Part shown: positions 48,668-58,649 of the stretch, one piece after another | How the letters are laid out: each line of letters begins with the position of its first letter | Position numbering within the stretch: position 1 is the stretch's first letter | NCBI GenBank assembly: GCA_034440615.1 | Contig: JAOTOM010005156.1 | Span: 491,001-555,000 of the forward strand | Length of the DNA stretch: 64,000 nt | Source: Ashinkailepas kermadecensis | Lineage: Eukaryota; Arthropoda; Thecostraca; Neolepadidae | Direction of reading: 5' to 3' | Translations under genes and position numbers: made by a program | Notes under the pieces: generated by a model | The model's database searches: none | What the model was told of the DNA's origin: nothing | Seen by the model: only the letters and a program-made list of their open reading frames with translations

Positions 48668-49345
48668 CGTGCAGTGATCTGACCCCTACTGTGTGTGTTG
48701 GACAGGATGAAGCTGCTACATCTGATTGTGGTGATGTGTATGTGACCTAACCCCGGCTGTGTATGTTGGACAGGATGAAGCTGCTACATCTAATGGTGGT
48801 GATTTGTATGTGACCTGACCCAGTCTGTATGTGTTGGGCAGGATGAAGCTGCTACATCTGATGATGGTGATGTGTATGTGACCTGACCCCGGCTGTGTGT
48901 GTTGGACAGGATGAAGCTGCTACATCTAATGGTGGTGATGTGTATGTGACCTGACCCAGTCTGTATGTGTTGGACAGGATGAAGCTGCTACATCTGATGG
49001 TGGTGATGTGTATGTGACCTGACCCCGGCTGTGTGTGTTGGACAGGATGACGCTGCTACATCTGATGGTGGTGAGGTGTGTGTGTGACCTAACCCCGTAT
49101 GCGTATGTTGGACAGGACGAAGCTGCTACATCTGATGGTGGTGATGTGTATGTGACCTGACCCCGGCTGTGTGTGTTGGACAGGATGAAGCCGCTACATC
49201 CGATGGTGGTGATGTGTATGTGACCTGACCCCGGCTGTGTGTGTTGCACAGGATGAAGTTGCTACATCTGATGGTTGTGTGGTGTATGTGACCTGACCCC
49301 GGCTGTGTGTGTTGGACAGGATGAAGCTGCTACATCTGATGGTGG
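48668..49345 (+). repeat. 68-bp array repeating the acceptor and start codon (copy B, ten units)
   Basis: ATG (or ACG in unit 7) positions are 48707, 48775, 48843, 48911, 48979, 49047, 49117, 49185, 49253 and 49321. The period is 68 bp, with one 70-bp unit. Nearly every unit keeps GTGACCTGACCC and GGACAGG. Typical upstream units encode MKLLHL.VVMCM and then TGA. Only the last enters the gene. Confidence 0.96.
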
Positions 49346-49473
49346 TGATGTGTGTGCTCGGGTGGGTGGCCGCTCAGGATGCCTACACCCAGGGGGTGGT
49401 AAGCGGCGCCGCCCTGACATTGGCCGGTACTGCAGTACTCGGCCTGGGGGTCATAGCCCTCAAACAGCACCAG
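49321..49473 (+). CDS. Copy B gene, coding exon 1: signal peptide and Gly/Ala hydrophobic segment
   Basis: Start of the copy B gene (joined with 50188-50298, 50643-50815 and 52505-52703; 211 residues). It encodes 51 residues: signal peptide with probable cleavage after WVAA, QDAYTQGVVSGA, a hydrophobic Leu/Gly/Ala segment and KQHQ. Donor CAG|GTGAGG, phase 0. Relative to copy A: Pro/Ala, Asn/Ser, Thr/Ala and Ala/Thr changes, none breaking the hydrophobic profile. The 3' 66 bp of the exon plus its donor form the first unit of a 73-bp array, so three extra donor-like sites follow at 49547, 49620 and 49693. The chosen donor preserves the frame into exon 2 and matches copy A. Confidence 0.75.
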
Positions 49474-49765
49474 GTGAGGCACCACCCTGGCCCTGGCCGG
49501 TACTGCAGTGCTCGGCCTGGGGGTCATAGCTCTCAAACAGCACCAGGTGAGGCACCACCCTGTCCCTGGCCGGTACTGCAGTGGTCGGCCTGAGGGTCAT
49601 AGCCCTCAAACAGCACCAGGTGAGGCACCACCCTGGCCCTGGCCGGTACTGCAGTAGTCGGCCTGAGGGTCATAGCCCTCAAACAGCACCAGGTGAGGCA
49701 CCACCCTGGCCCTGGCCGGTACTGCAGTGCTCGGTCTGGGGGTCATATCCGCAGCTGCACAGCAC
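49408..49765 (+). repeat. 73-bp array repeating the exon 1 end and donor (copy B only)
   Basis: CAGCACCAG|GTGAGG recurs at exactly 73-bp steps (GT at 49474, 49547, 49620 and 49693). A fifth unit has lost the GT. Copy A has a single unit, so the array grew after the duplication or collapsed in A. Confidence 0.95.
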
Positions 49766-50187
49766 CAGGAGTGGAGCCACGACCATCAGCTGTTGCTGCA
49801 GCCAGCGGCCATACGCTGCTGGTTATCAGGACCTCCTTTGCCACAGCCACCGGCCACCAGGGGCAGCTGGTTGTTGCAGGGGTTGGAGTAACGGTGGACC
49901 GATTTGACCATCCTGATGAAAGATGGTCTCGAGGAGCGAAGCGCTGTGGTCATACTACGAAACATTCATGCAATTCTAACGAACGTCTCGGATTTGGAAA
50001 ATACGGGACGAAGATGAGCTTAAGCAAATATATTGTTGCAACAGTGGACTGTGCCTAGAATTGAGGTGAATCGAAGACTCCCACATGCTGCTTTGCTATT
50101 CGAACTTAATGGCAGGCCCAAATGGTTTTCATCCATCCACACCACTGGCTACTCCATTCGTCACGTTGATGTTTTGGTCTCATGCAG

Positions 50188-50298
50188 AACCAGAGGAATC
50201 GGCACCGGTACCGTCAGTCCGCACCCTATTACGGAGGCTACGAGGGGTATGGCTACTACGGAGGCTACAACAACGGGTATTACCAGCCTCAGTACTAT
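50188..50298 (+). CDS. Copy B gene, coding exon 2: Tyr/Gly-rich linker
   Basis: Encodes 37 residues, NQRNRHRYRQ then a Tyr/Gly-rich run (YYGGYEGYGYYGGYNNGYY) and QPQYY. Acceptor CATGCAG|AAC, donor TAT|GTAAGT, phase 0 both sides. Two residues longer than copy A through an in-frame indel in the GY run. The following intron is only 344 bp because the 5-kb hAT-like insertion of copy A is missing. Extracellular matrix-like composition is seen; the function is unknown. Confidence 0.75.
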
Positions 50299-50642
50299 GT
50301 AAGTACCGCTACTGGAACCACCACCAGAGACCTCTTCCAAGACCTGATGGTGGAAGGGGAGCCCATAAGTGTATGTTGGATCTAGAATACCCCTTGTACA
50401 CTATGCGCATAATCTTACATTTATCTCGAGCAGGTGTTCAGGCCCATCGGAACCCCTATTACCCGGATTTTCCACCGATGACAGAATTGTTCATCTAAGT
50501 TTTGAACACCGCTCACCACGAACAGACAGTGTATAATGTCTGTCTGCTGGCGATGCTGAGACTGGCCTGTTGGATGTAGTTCTCCTGTTGTCCGTCCGAG
50601 TGCGCTGATGTTTGGCCGTGTGACGGCGCTGCATTTCCTCAG

Positions 50643-50815
50643 CGCCGCCGTCGTCGCTCGGCGTCCCTGGACCTCGAGGTGGAGCGCGAATTCGAGAGCA
50701 TCATGTCGCAAGATAAGGGGCAGTGCGGCATGCGGGTGGTCTGCGAGCTGGAGGCGCGGGCCGCATCTGGCGACCACCTCAGCCAATTCGACAAGCTGAT
50801 TGTCAGCCTATTCGG
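50643..50815 (+). CDS. Copy B gene, coding exon 3: polybasic site and first cysteine pair
   Basis: Same length and phases as copy A (57 codons plus two bases). Begins RRRRRS, a candidate furin-like site placed directly after the YY end of exon 2. It continues EREFESIMSQDKGQC with the C-x5-C pair and ends KLIVSLF plus a split Gly codon. Only one amino acid differs from copy A (Ala for Ser after ELEAR). A frame on the opposite strand (50421-50786) covers the exon but lacks family features and is regarded as a shadow. Confidence 0.78.
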
Positions 50816-51122
50816 GTGAGCTGGCCTTTCACTTCTCTGGGGCAGTGGTTATTCTCATGGAGATACTGCTGGTTATGATTGCCCGACATCGACATTGTGC
50901 AAACTATGCAGGCATTTTTTAAAACGAACAAATCTAGTTTCGTCCAACTCGAACATTAGGATGTATTGCAAAAAAAAGGTATTGAATATGATATATATTG
51001 CATAGAACTTAACGATATGTTTGATAACATGCACTAGATACAAATAACAGGAACAGTTTTCCTTCTTCATGTAATAAATATATGAGCTATTATTTATAAT
51101 CAGTTCCAAGAAAAGTCTGAGG

Positions 51123-51375
51123 ATGTCCTACGCATTACTCCCGTCAAAGGGTTTTGCGCGCAGCTCTGACGTCGATTACTCAAATTATTGCTCCAATGTG
51201 GCTATTGCGCTCCGACCTGTTGGCCCACTGGCCACGGACTGCACGCTGAAGCATTTAGCTTTACGGTGGTGTCCAGTGCTGCAGAATACGCTCAAGCTTA
51301 ACACGCGCACCAGAGACACCATCACAGGCAGAATCCACATGGAAACGTATGCTGAGCTGCCCATGAGTGGGTAAC
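51123..51375. other. Conserved intron 3 segment (copy B)
   Basis: Counterpart of 33220-33490. The central part is almost identical to copy A while flanks vary. No splice sites were firmly identified. Confidence 0.35.
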
Positions 51376-51539
51376 GTGCAGCAGATGCAGTTAGCAACAT
51401 TGCCCAACTGACCAATACTTGTGATACCCGACAACATTGCCCAACTGACCAATACTTGTGATACCCGACAAGCACGGGTCAGGTCAGGGTAGCTTAGCCA
51501 ATCCCATCCGAGACTGTGGTGAACGAACGACTACTGGGG

Positions 51540-52050
51540 CAAGTCAATCGACGCCTACAACAAGCCAAACGATGCCTACGACAAGCCAGGCGACGCCTAC
51601 AAGTCAAACGACGTCTACGACAAGTCAAACGACGTCTGCGACAAGTCAAACGACGCCTAAGACAAGTCAGACGACGCTTACGACAAGTCAAACGGATTCT
51701 GTAAGGGAGACGACAACCGTGGTAAGCCTTGCACCGACTGAGGCCATTCAGTGGCGACTGGGCTAGCTCAGCTGCAGACTGCGACAGCGACTGGGATAGC
51801 TCAGCCGCAGACTGCGACAGCGACTGGGATAGCTCAGCCGCAGACTGCGGCAGCGACTGGGACATCTCAGCCGCAGACTGCGACAGCGACTGGGATAGCT
51901 CAGCCGCAGACTGCGGCAGCGACTGGGATAGCTCAGCCGCAGACTGCGACAGCGACTGGGATAGCTCAGCCGCAGACTGCGGCAGCGACTGGGATAGCTC
52001 AGCCGCAGACTGCGACAGCGACTGGGATATCTCAGCCGCAGACTGCGACG
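51540..52050. repeat. 18-bp and 33-bp minisatellites (copy B)
   Basis: 18-bp CGACAAGTCAAACGACGC-type units at 51540-51690, then about nine 33-bp units at 51745-52050 with alternating GCGACAGCG and GCGGCAGCG, a 66-bp higher-order pattern. Confidence 0.93.
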
Positions 52051-52504
52051 CATCAGATGGCCACTGACTGACGCCAAGCAAGTGAGTGACAGGGCCAGCC
52101 TAGAGATAGATCACTACGCCACACCGAATGGAACGAGGAACACATTGCTTCTGTCCATATGTGCATCCTTGTCTGATAATGTGAGAGGCACAAATCAGCA
52201 ATTGATGAATTTCACATTTAAAAGAGGAATGGATGTATTAAAGAATGTGTTCTGTCGCATTGAGCTATTCGTGGCGACGGTAAGTCAATTTGGTGGAAAG
52301 CATTTCAAGACATTTCCCTCAAATCTCCCCCCCCCCCCTCAGAAGAGATAGTGACTAATACCCAAGGCCTAACAACGATTGTAACCAAAATGACCCATGC
52401 CTTCTCTACTGACCTCAGCTGACCTGTACCTAGCTCTCATTTCTTGGTGACCTGTGCACTCTCTACGGACCTCAGTTGATCCGTGATCTTTGCTCCGATC
52501 TCAG

Positions 52505-52703
52505 GTCGAACCCAGCCCCGGTGTCAGCTTCGGCACTCAACACAGCTCATGGCCGGTACGGCTACGCCGCCTACATCGGCTCCAAGAGCAGCCTCAGCAC
52601 GTGTGCAGAGCTATACTCGAGCTGCCAGTTTGACAGCAACGCCATCCTGAAGCTGGTGAATACGTCGAAGGACGCGCGCCAGCAGGTGGTGATTGAGGGG
52701 TAG
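52505..52703 (+). CDS. Copy B gene, terminal coding exon 4: second cysteine pair
   Basis: Acceptor GATCTCAG|G, then 65 residues and TAG. Keeps SNPAPVSASALNTAHG, RYGYAAYIGSK, STCAELYSSCQF with the C-x6-C pair, AILKLVNTSKDARQ and a VVIEG end. Compared with copy A it lacks three codons (Leu-Thr-Glu) by a clean 9-bp deletion and has Thr/Ala, Asn/Asp, Lys/Asn and Glu/Gly changes. The cysteines and aromatic block are untouched. Further downstream units at about 52782 and 52909 repeat the exon end. Confidence 0.78.
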
Positions 52704-53060
52704 AGCGGCCTCGGCACGGGGTGTGTCGCGAGAATCGCCCGGCCCGACATCTGGCGCGCAGAATATCCAACACTTCACCGAAGGACGCGCGCCAGCTGAC
52801 GGAGCAGGTGGTGATTGAGGAGTAGCCGCTCAGCGAGCCTCGGCACGGGGTGTGTCGCGAGAATCGCCCGGCCCGACATCTGGCGCGCAGAATATCCAAC
52901 ACTTCACCGAAGGACGCGCGCCAGCTGACGGAGGGGTTCGTCAGGAGCCTCGGCACGGGGTGTCGAGAATGCCGGGCAGGTGGTGATTGAGGAGTAGCCG
53001 CTCAGCGAGCCTCGGCACGGGGTGTGTCGTGAGAATCGCCCGGCACGACATCTGGCGCGC
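52660..53060 (+). repeat. About 127-bp array repeating the exon 4 end including the stop codon (copy B)
   Basis: AAGGACGCGCGCCAGC occurs at about 52669, 52782 and 52909. Units continue through GGTGGTGATTGAGGAGTAG, GCCTCGGCACGGGGTGTGTCG and CCAACACTTCACC. The unit is longer than the 89-bp one in copy A, so the two arrays had different breakpoints. Confidence 0.93.
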
Positions 53061-53727
53061 AGAATATCCAACACTTCACCCCAAAGTCCAGGAGCTCCAG
53101 CCGCTCTCCATTAGTTCAAAGTAGTTCAGAGGCCTACTTTTATATCTTTTTTTTGCTTTTCAATTGCCACCAGTCCAGCTTTATACTGACGGGAATTGAA
53201 TACTGGGTGGTGCCCATGATGATGTTAAAGTGCCATTATCAAATATGGCAGACCTTTCCCCTGCGTGACAAGCATTTCAGTCGCGGGGCTACATGCAAAC
53301 CACTTTAGACAGTTATATTCAGAGCTGAAATGTTCGAAGTGCTAGTTGGCCTACAAAAGCGAAAGCGTAGCGACAAAGAGGATACTCACGTAGATCTTTG
53401 GCGGATGATATCTGCATCCCTGCGTCGTAACAAGCATCTCATACGTACGCAGAAGTCTGCGACGCCGTATGCCGTATATTACTGTTTGATTGTGTGTTTG
53501 GTACTTGATGCTGTTGTGCTGCTTCAGCTGGGCCAGGTTTTACACCGGGCTGATTATGTTGGTGATGCGTGGTGCACCACTTAAACAGTGTTTTGCTTTG
53601 TTCGTGATGGCACATAGCTGATATATATAAATATCGTGAATTGTGGTATGTTCTTATAATGTGTTTTTGTTCATGGAAAAGGCACCGGGAACATATGGAC
53701 ACTACCCCAAAACAAAACACCACAATA

Positions 53728-54045
53728 GCATGTCGCCTGGTTATATCAGTGGACAGAGCGCTGGCCTCCAAAGGTCTCTTCGCCTTGCACCATGGGTTCG
53801 AGTTGCTTCACGCGCTCGCCATTACCGCCCTCGGCCGGGGTGGCCAGTTGGCAACTGGCCAGGCAAGGTAAGAGGTGCAGTCACCAGTCGGCCGTGCCCG
53901 CTATTTATCGGTACGGTCAAATATACTCTCGGTCAAAATTATGGTATAGAACGTGTTTTCCCATCGGGAGGTGGGTTCAGGGTCAGTGCACCACGCTTGA
54001 GCTTAGCACCACTCACTCTGCTCCTGTAAAGCCTCCCCAACAAAA
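53728..54045 (+). mobile_element. tRNA-derived SINE (copy B)
   Basis: A-box-like GGTTATATCAGTGGACAG and B-box ATGGGTTCGAGTTGC, with the same body as 36155-36475. Being at the homologous position, it predates the duplication. Confidence 0.62.
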
Positions 54046-54254
54046 ATTAAACCTGAACAAAAAACAAAAAAAAACAACGCGAAAATCAGCCTAGTCCGAA
54101 AACCATTGAAGAATATTGTAAAAAAACGAAATAGGTTTTTACATCAGGGGATGTGATATGCAATACTAGACCTGGAAATAGCCAGTGAAAAGTTCCAATT
54201 TGAAATTTTGCCAGCTAAACGTCGTCACCATGCCAGAGCATCGCATGCACAGCA

Positions 54255-54770
54255 CATCTAGCCGTTCCAGAGATAGCGGATGACAGCCGTAGCCAATGGA
54301 CGCGAACTACACCCCCGCTGACGCGTGTGCTCCTGATGAAGTAATGCGACATGCAATATTGCAGTCCAATCTACCCAGATGCCACTGCATTCACATTCAA
54401 CCATCTACTGCTTTGGTGATAGCATAGCCAGGGCGGGGAACCTCCCACCTTTGGAGGAAAATCCACCTTTCCCTCTATCTCAACTGTAAGGATCACAAGC
54501 GAGAAGCGAAACAACCATCGGATTGTCTTGGTCAAGGCATGCAGAATGCACGCAACATATTTTACCCCGTGCTAGTATTTCAGAACTCATCAAATTGCAT
54601 GAGTTTTGTTCATCATGGATACGGTGTGTTTTTGTGCTTGCCCCTGGGAAATCATAAGCAGCGTTTCGCTACGAGGGAGAACAAAAGTCAAATGGTGTTT
54701 CTTCAACTACCAGAAAAAGGAAACTTAACCGGCTCCACCAAGCCCCATCTGGTCATAGCACGCCCCGGCC
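54255..54770. other. Single-copy stretch right of the duplication
   Basis: No gene recognised. A frame opens at ATG 54539 and runs into the following repeat, but it has no known domain. Confidence 0.45.
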
Positions 54771-55640
54771 CAACCCAGCCCGGTTCCACCCAGCCCCACC
54801 TGGTCATAGCACGGCCTGGTCCCACCCAGGCTCGCCGGACCATAACACTGCCCGGCCCCACGCACCCAGCCCCACATGGTTATAGCGCGGCCCGGCTCCT
54901 CCCAGTCCCACCTGATCATCGCGCGGCCCGGCTCCACCCAGCCCCACCTGGTCATAGCGTGGCCCGGCTCCACCCAGCCCCACATGGCCATAGCGTGGCC
55001 CGGCTCCACCCAGCCCCACATGGCCATAGCGTGGCCCGGCTCCACCCAGCCCCACCTGGTCATAGCGTGGCCCGGCTCCACCCAGCCCCACATGGCCATA
55101 GCGTGGCCCGGCTCCGCCCAGCCCCACATGGCCATAGCGTGGCCCGGCTCCACCCAGCCCCACATGGCCATAGCGTGGCCCGGCTCCACCCAGCCCCACA
55201 TGGCCATAGCGTGGCCCGGCTCCACCCAGCCCCACCTGGCCATAGCGTGGCTCGGCTCCACCCAGCCCCACATGGCCATAGCGTGGCCCGGCTCCACCCA
55301 GCCCCACCTGGTCATAGCGTGGCCCGGCTCCACCCAGCCCCACATGGCCATAGCGTGGCCCGGCTCCGCCCAGCCCCACATGGCCATAGCGCGGCCCGGC
55401 TCCGCCAAGTCCCACCTGATCATCGCGCGGCCAGGCTCGTCCAATTCCCACCTGATCATCGCGAGACTCGGCTCCACCCACCTGATCATCGCGCGGCCCG
55501 GTTCCGCCCAGCCCCACATGGCCATAGCGCGGCCCGGCTCCTCCCAGCCCCACCTGATCATCGCGAGGCCCGGCTCCACCCAGTCCCACCTGATCATCGC
55601 GAGGCCCGGCTCCACCCAGCCCGGCTTGGCCATAGCGCTC
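54770..55640. repeat. 36-bp minisatellite CCCGGCTCCACCCAGCCCCA
   Basis: About 24 units with core CATGGCCATAGCGTGGCCCGGCTCC in the centre and CTGATCATCGCG variants at the edges. Because 36 is a multiple of three, 260-370-codon frames are open on both strands. These are repeat artefacts. Confidence 0.96.
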
Positions 55641-55660
55641 TTTACAGGCTTATGATATGA

Positions 55661-55708
55661 TACTCTCCCATGCCTCCTGGTTTGGAAACTAGGAGGCATG
55701 GGAGAGTA
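55661..55708. repeat. Perfect hairpin, 18-bp stem, 12-nt loop
   Basis: TACTCTCCCATGCCTCCT at 55661-55678 is exactly complementary to 55691-55708. Could be a transcribed hairpin or a relic transposon end. Function unknown. Confidence 0.9.
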
Positions 55709-55838
55709 AGGCTTCATCAAACAGTAACCCATTCCATAGGAAGCTTCCTTTCTTGCATTACGAGTGCAATGTTGTCCTCCATAGGACGTTGCCAATAAAC
55801 CTGACTTCAGAGTTTCGCACGCAAAAGAACTTAGAAAG

Positions 55839-55863
55839 AACAGTCAACTTTAAGTTGACTGTT
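55839..55863. repeat. 12-bp-arm palindrome
   Basis: AACAGTCAACTT, one T, then AAGTTGACTGTT. Perfect inverted repeat, 130 bp from the previous hairpin. Confidence 0.9.
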
Positions 55864-56034
55864 TAAGCTGCTGGTGTGGCTTCACGGAGCAGATTTCAAT
55901 GTCTCGCAGAGCTTGTTGGGCCAATCCTGAACCCAACATGCGGTCTGATAATTCAGGTCCAACCACAGACAGTAAACCGAAACTGTTCAACTCATCGCCA
56001 GCGCACCGACACCACTGCCCGGGTGACGCGTTCT

Positions 56035-57190
56035 CCCCTCACCCAGCCGGGGGCCAACTGACTCTCCCAGCCGGGGGCCAACTGACTCTCCCAGCCGGGG
56101 GCCAACTGACTCTCCCAGCCGGGTGCCGACTGACTCTCCCAGCCGGGGGCCAACTGACTCTCCCAGCCGAGGGCCAACTGACTCTCCCAGCCGGGGGCCA
56201 ACTGACTCTCCCAGCTGAGGGCCAACTGACTCTCCCAGCCGGGGGCCAACTGACTCTCCCAGCCGGGGGCCAACTGCCTCTCCCAGCCGGGGGCCAACTG
56301 ACTCTCCCAGCCGAGGGCCAACTGACTCTCCCAGCCGAGGGCCAACTGACTCTCCCAGCCGGGGGCCAACTGACTCTCCCAGCCGGGGGCCAACTGACTC
56401 TCCCAGCCGGGGGCCAACTGACTCTCCCAGCCGGGGGCCAACTGACTCTCCCAGCCGGGGGCCAACTGACTCTCCCAGCCGGGGGCCAACTGACTCTCCC
56501 AGCCGGGGGGCCAACTGACTCTCCCAGCCGGGGGGCCAACTGACTCTCCCAGCCGGGGGCCAACTGACTCTCCTAGCCGAGGGCCAACTGACTCTCCCAG
56601 CCGGGGGCCAACTGACTCTCCCAGCCGAGGGCCAACTGACTCTCCCAGCCGGGGGGCCAACTGACTCTCCCAGCCGGGTGCCGACTGACTCTCCCAGCCG
56701 GGGGGCCAACTGACTCTCCCAGCCGGGTGCCGACTGACTCTCCCAGCCGGGGGCCAACTGACTCTCCCAGCCGGGGGCCAACTGACTCTCCCAGCCGGGG
56801 GCCAACTGACTCTCCCAGCCGAGGGCCAACTGACTCTCCCAGCCGAGGGCCAACTGACTCTCCCAGCCGGGGGCCAACTGACTCTCCCAGCCGAGGGCCA
56901 ACTGACTCTCCCAGCCGGGGGCCAACTGACTCTCCCAGCCGGGGGCCAACTGACTCTCCCAGCCGAGGGCCAACTGACTCTCCCAGCCGGGTGCCGACTG
57001 ACCCTCCCAGCCGGGGGCCAACTGACTCTCCCAGCCGGGGGCCAACTGACTCTCCCAGCCGGGGGCCAACTGACTCTCCCAGCCAAGGGCCAACTGACTC
57101 TCCCAGCCGGGTGCCGACTGACTCTCCCAGCCGGGGCCAACTGACTCTCCCAGCCGAGGGCCAACTGACTCTCCCAGCCGGGGGCCAAAT
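56035..57190. repeat. 24-bp minisatellite CTGACTCTCCCAGCCGGGGGCCAA
   Basis: About 48 tandem units with GAGGGCC, GGTGCCG and +1G variants. The 24-bp period keeps frames open for up to 420 codons, broken only where an extra G shifts phase (about 56505-56730). Confidence 0.97.
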
Positions 57191-57290
57191 GCAAGCGTGT
57201 GAAGCGACTCGATCTTTGTCTTGCCAGTTGGAGCAGATAATACCAATACAGGCCGATGCTCTAACTAATTGAGCTACCGGGGCGGCAGCA
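57185..57290 (-). mobile_element. tRNA-like sequence (SINE head or tRNA pseudogene)
   Basis: On the minus strand it reads CCCCGGTAGCTCAATTAGTTAG, a perfect A-box/D-arm type, then AGAGCATCGGCCTGTATTGG. A degenerate B-box (GATCGAGTCGC) follows about 50 bp later. The array begins exactly where the tRNA-like part ends. A functional tRNA is unlikely because the T-arm and acceptor are not matched. Confidence 0.5.
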
Positions 57291-57299
57291 CGCGGTTTC

Positions 57300-58444
57300 A
57301 CGGAAAAGATAATCCACCAAAACAGGAAGGTGGAATCCGGCCAATCAATACAAGTTAGATAATGCGGCACGAAACGATCATGCATCATCAAACCGCTATA
57401 TCTTCAGCATGAAATCGATGTATTTTACTAAATAACTGAATGTTATATTGTACGCATGCACACCTCGTAACCTCAGAAGCCTGGCGCACTGAAAATGTGC
57501 CCGATCCCATAAAAGGGGAGGAGTGCTTACTTACCTTTGCAGGATTACTCAGGAGTATAGTCAGATAAAAATAGCAGCCACTAGCACGCAAAAAGCATGC
57601 TCAGTGACATGTACTTACATACATGAGACTATGTTTCGCTGACCAATTATACAACTATGCGGGCGTCATGCATACTGTTATTGGGCTGTAAAAGAGCCAA
57701 TGCTGTTCCTGGCAGATTTCTAGTTTTCGGCAGCTTATTTTAATATTTGTAATTTTAATATGAAAAAGCTGCCTTTTTAGCAACTTTTGATGCTTCTATC
57801 TCGCCTTTCCACGCTTTCCACGTGTTTTTGACTGCTTTTTACACTGTTATCGGCAAATGCAAATGCTGCCGTTGTTGGGCTGCAAAGGAGCCAGTTTTTG
57901 GTATTTTTTTTGTTTGCACAACAAAAACCACCATGCAAATATCATGAGAAATAGTGACATGAATTTAGCCTTGGTGTGACATACTGGTAGGCTAGTCAGG
58001 TTTTATTTCATAGAGGTCAAGGGTGCACATTTCGTGGTAGCATGCTTCAGTCGCAAGGTGGACAATTACCATGACAAGAACAAAATTTTCACACCTAAGG
58101 GGGTGGTTAATTGATCTATAATTACTACGCTATTGCACCTGACCCAGGCTATCGGTTAGTATGTATATGCAGATGTGTCGACTATGTGCGTGTCCTATAG
58201 TTTGGCAAACATTTAGCAAATATATACGGGGAACGGAGGAGCTTCAGGGGAACTGTTTACGATTGGTAGAACAGTCACAGCCGTGTCTATGCATGGGCGT
58301 CACCAGCGCTAGGTCTCTGTAATCTGGATCACATCTGGACGCTTGTTTGGTGGCCTTCAATCACATCTGGAAAGCTTGGAAACTTCAGGAAGATAACGTA
58401 CTCCAATCTCGTGCTCTGAAGTTCATACATGGTCATAGCAATTC
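57300..58444. other. Non-coding single-copy stretch
   Basis: AT-rich with no array, element end or convincing frame seen. Confidence 0.45.
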
Positions 58445-58649
58445 GGTGCACGCAAGGGCGTCGCCACCGGGGGGCGAGGGGGGGGGCAGTCGCCCCCCCT
58501 GCCGTGAAACTGGGGGGGCGCCGCGCCCCCTGAAATTTGAGGAGGCCCCTATCCGCAAATGCACAGCAAAAAAGGTGAGCAAGGGGGCCGACGGGACAGA
58601 AGATCATGCTGTCAATGAGGCCTCAAGACTGACGAGGCCCCCAGGAAAT

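Larger units (their letters stand above)
36688..54255. repeat. Segmental tandem duplication, copy B
   Basis: Same orientation and block order as copy A. The right end falls in a block at about 54060-54255, around 'gaaaatcagcctag' and 'ctggaaata', which matches the copy A end at about 36490-36680. The arrangement is therefore head to tail with no spacer. Copy B lacks most of the transposon insertions of copy A but has longer versions of several minisatellites. Confidence 0.9.

Noticed and set aside
50414..50500. Possible extra exon between exons 2 and 3 of copy B, encoding a short peptide ending ELFI
   Set aside because: In phase after exon 2 it meets a stop within about 20 codons, no usable donor precedes the stop, and direct joining of exons 2 and 3 is in phase.
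54539..55660. 373-codon plus-strand frame and 356-codon minus-strand frame
   Set aside because: Both are open only because the 36-bp unit is a multiple of three. They consist of repeat translation with no domain.
55987..57246. 400-419-codon frames over the 24-bp array
   Set aside because: Repeat artefacts on both strands. Phase-shifting single-G insertions in the array are tolerated without any sign of selection.
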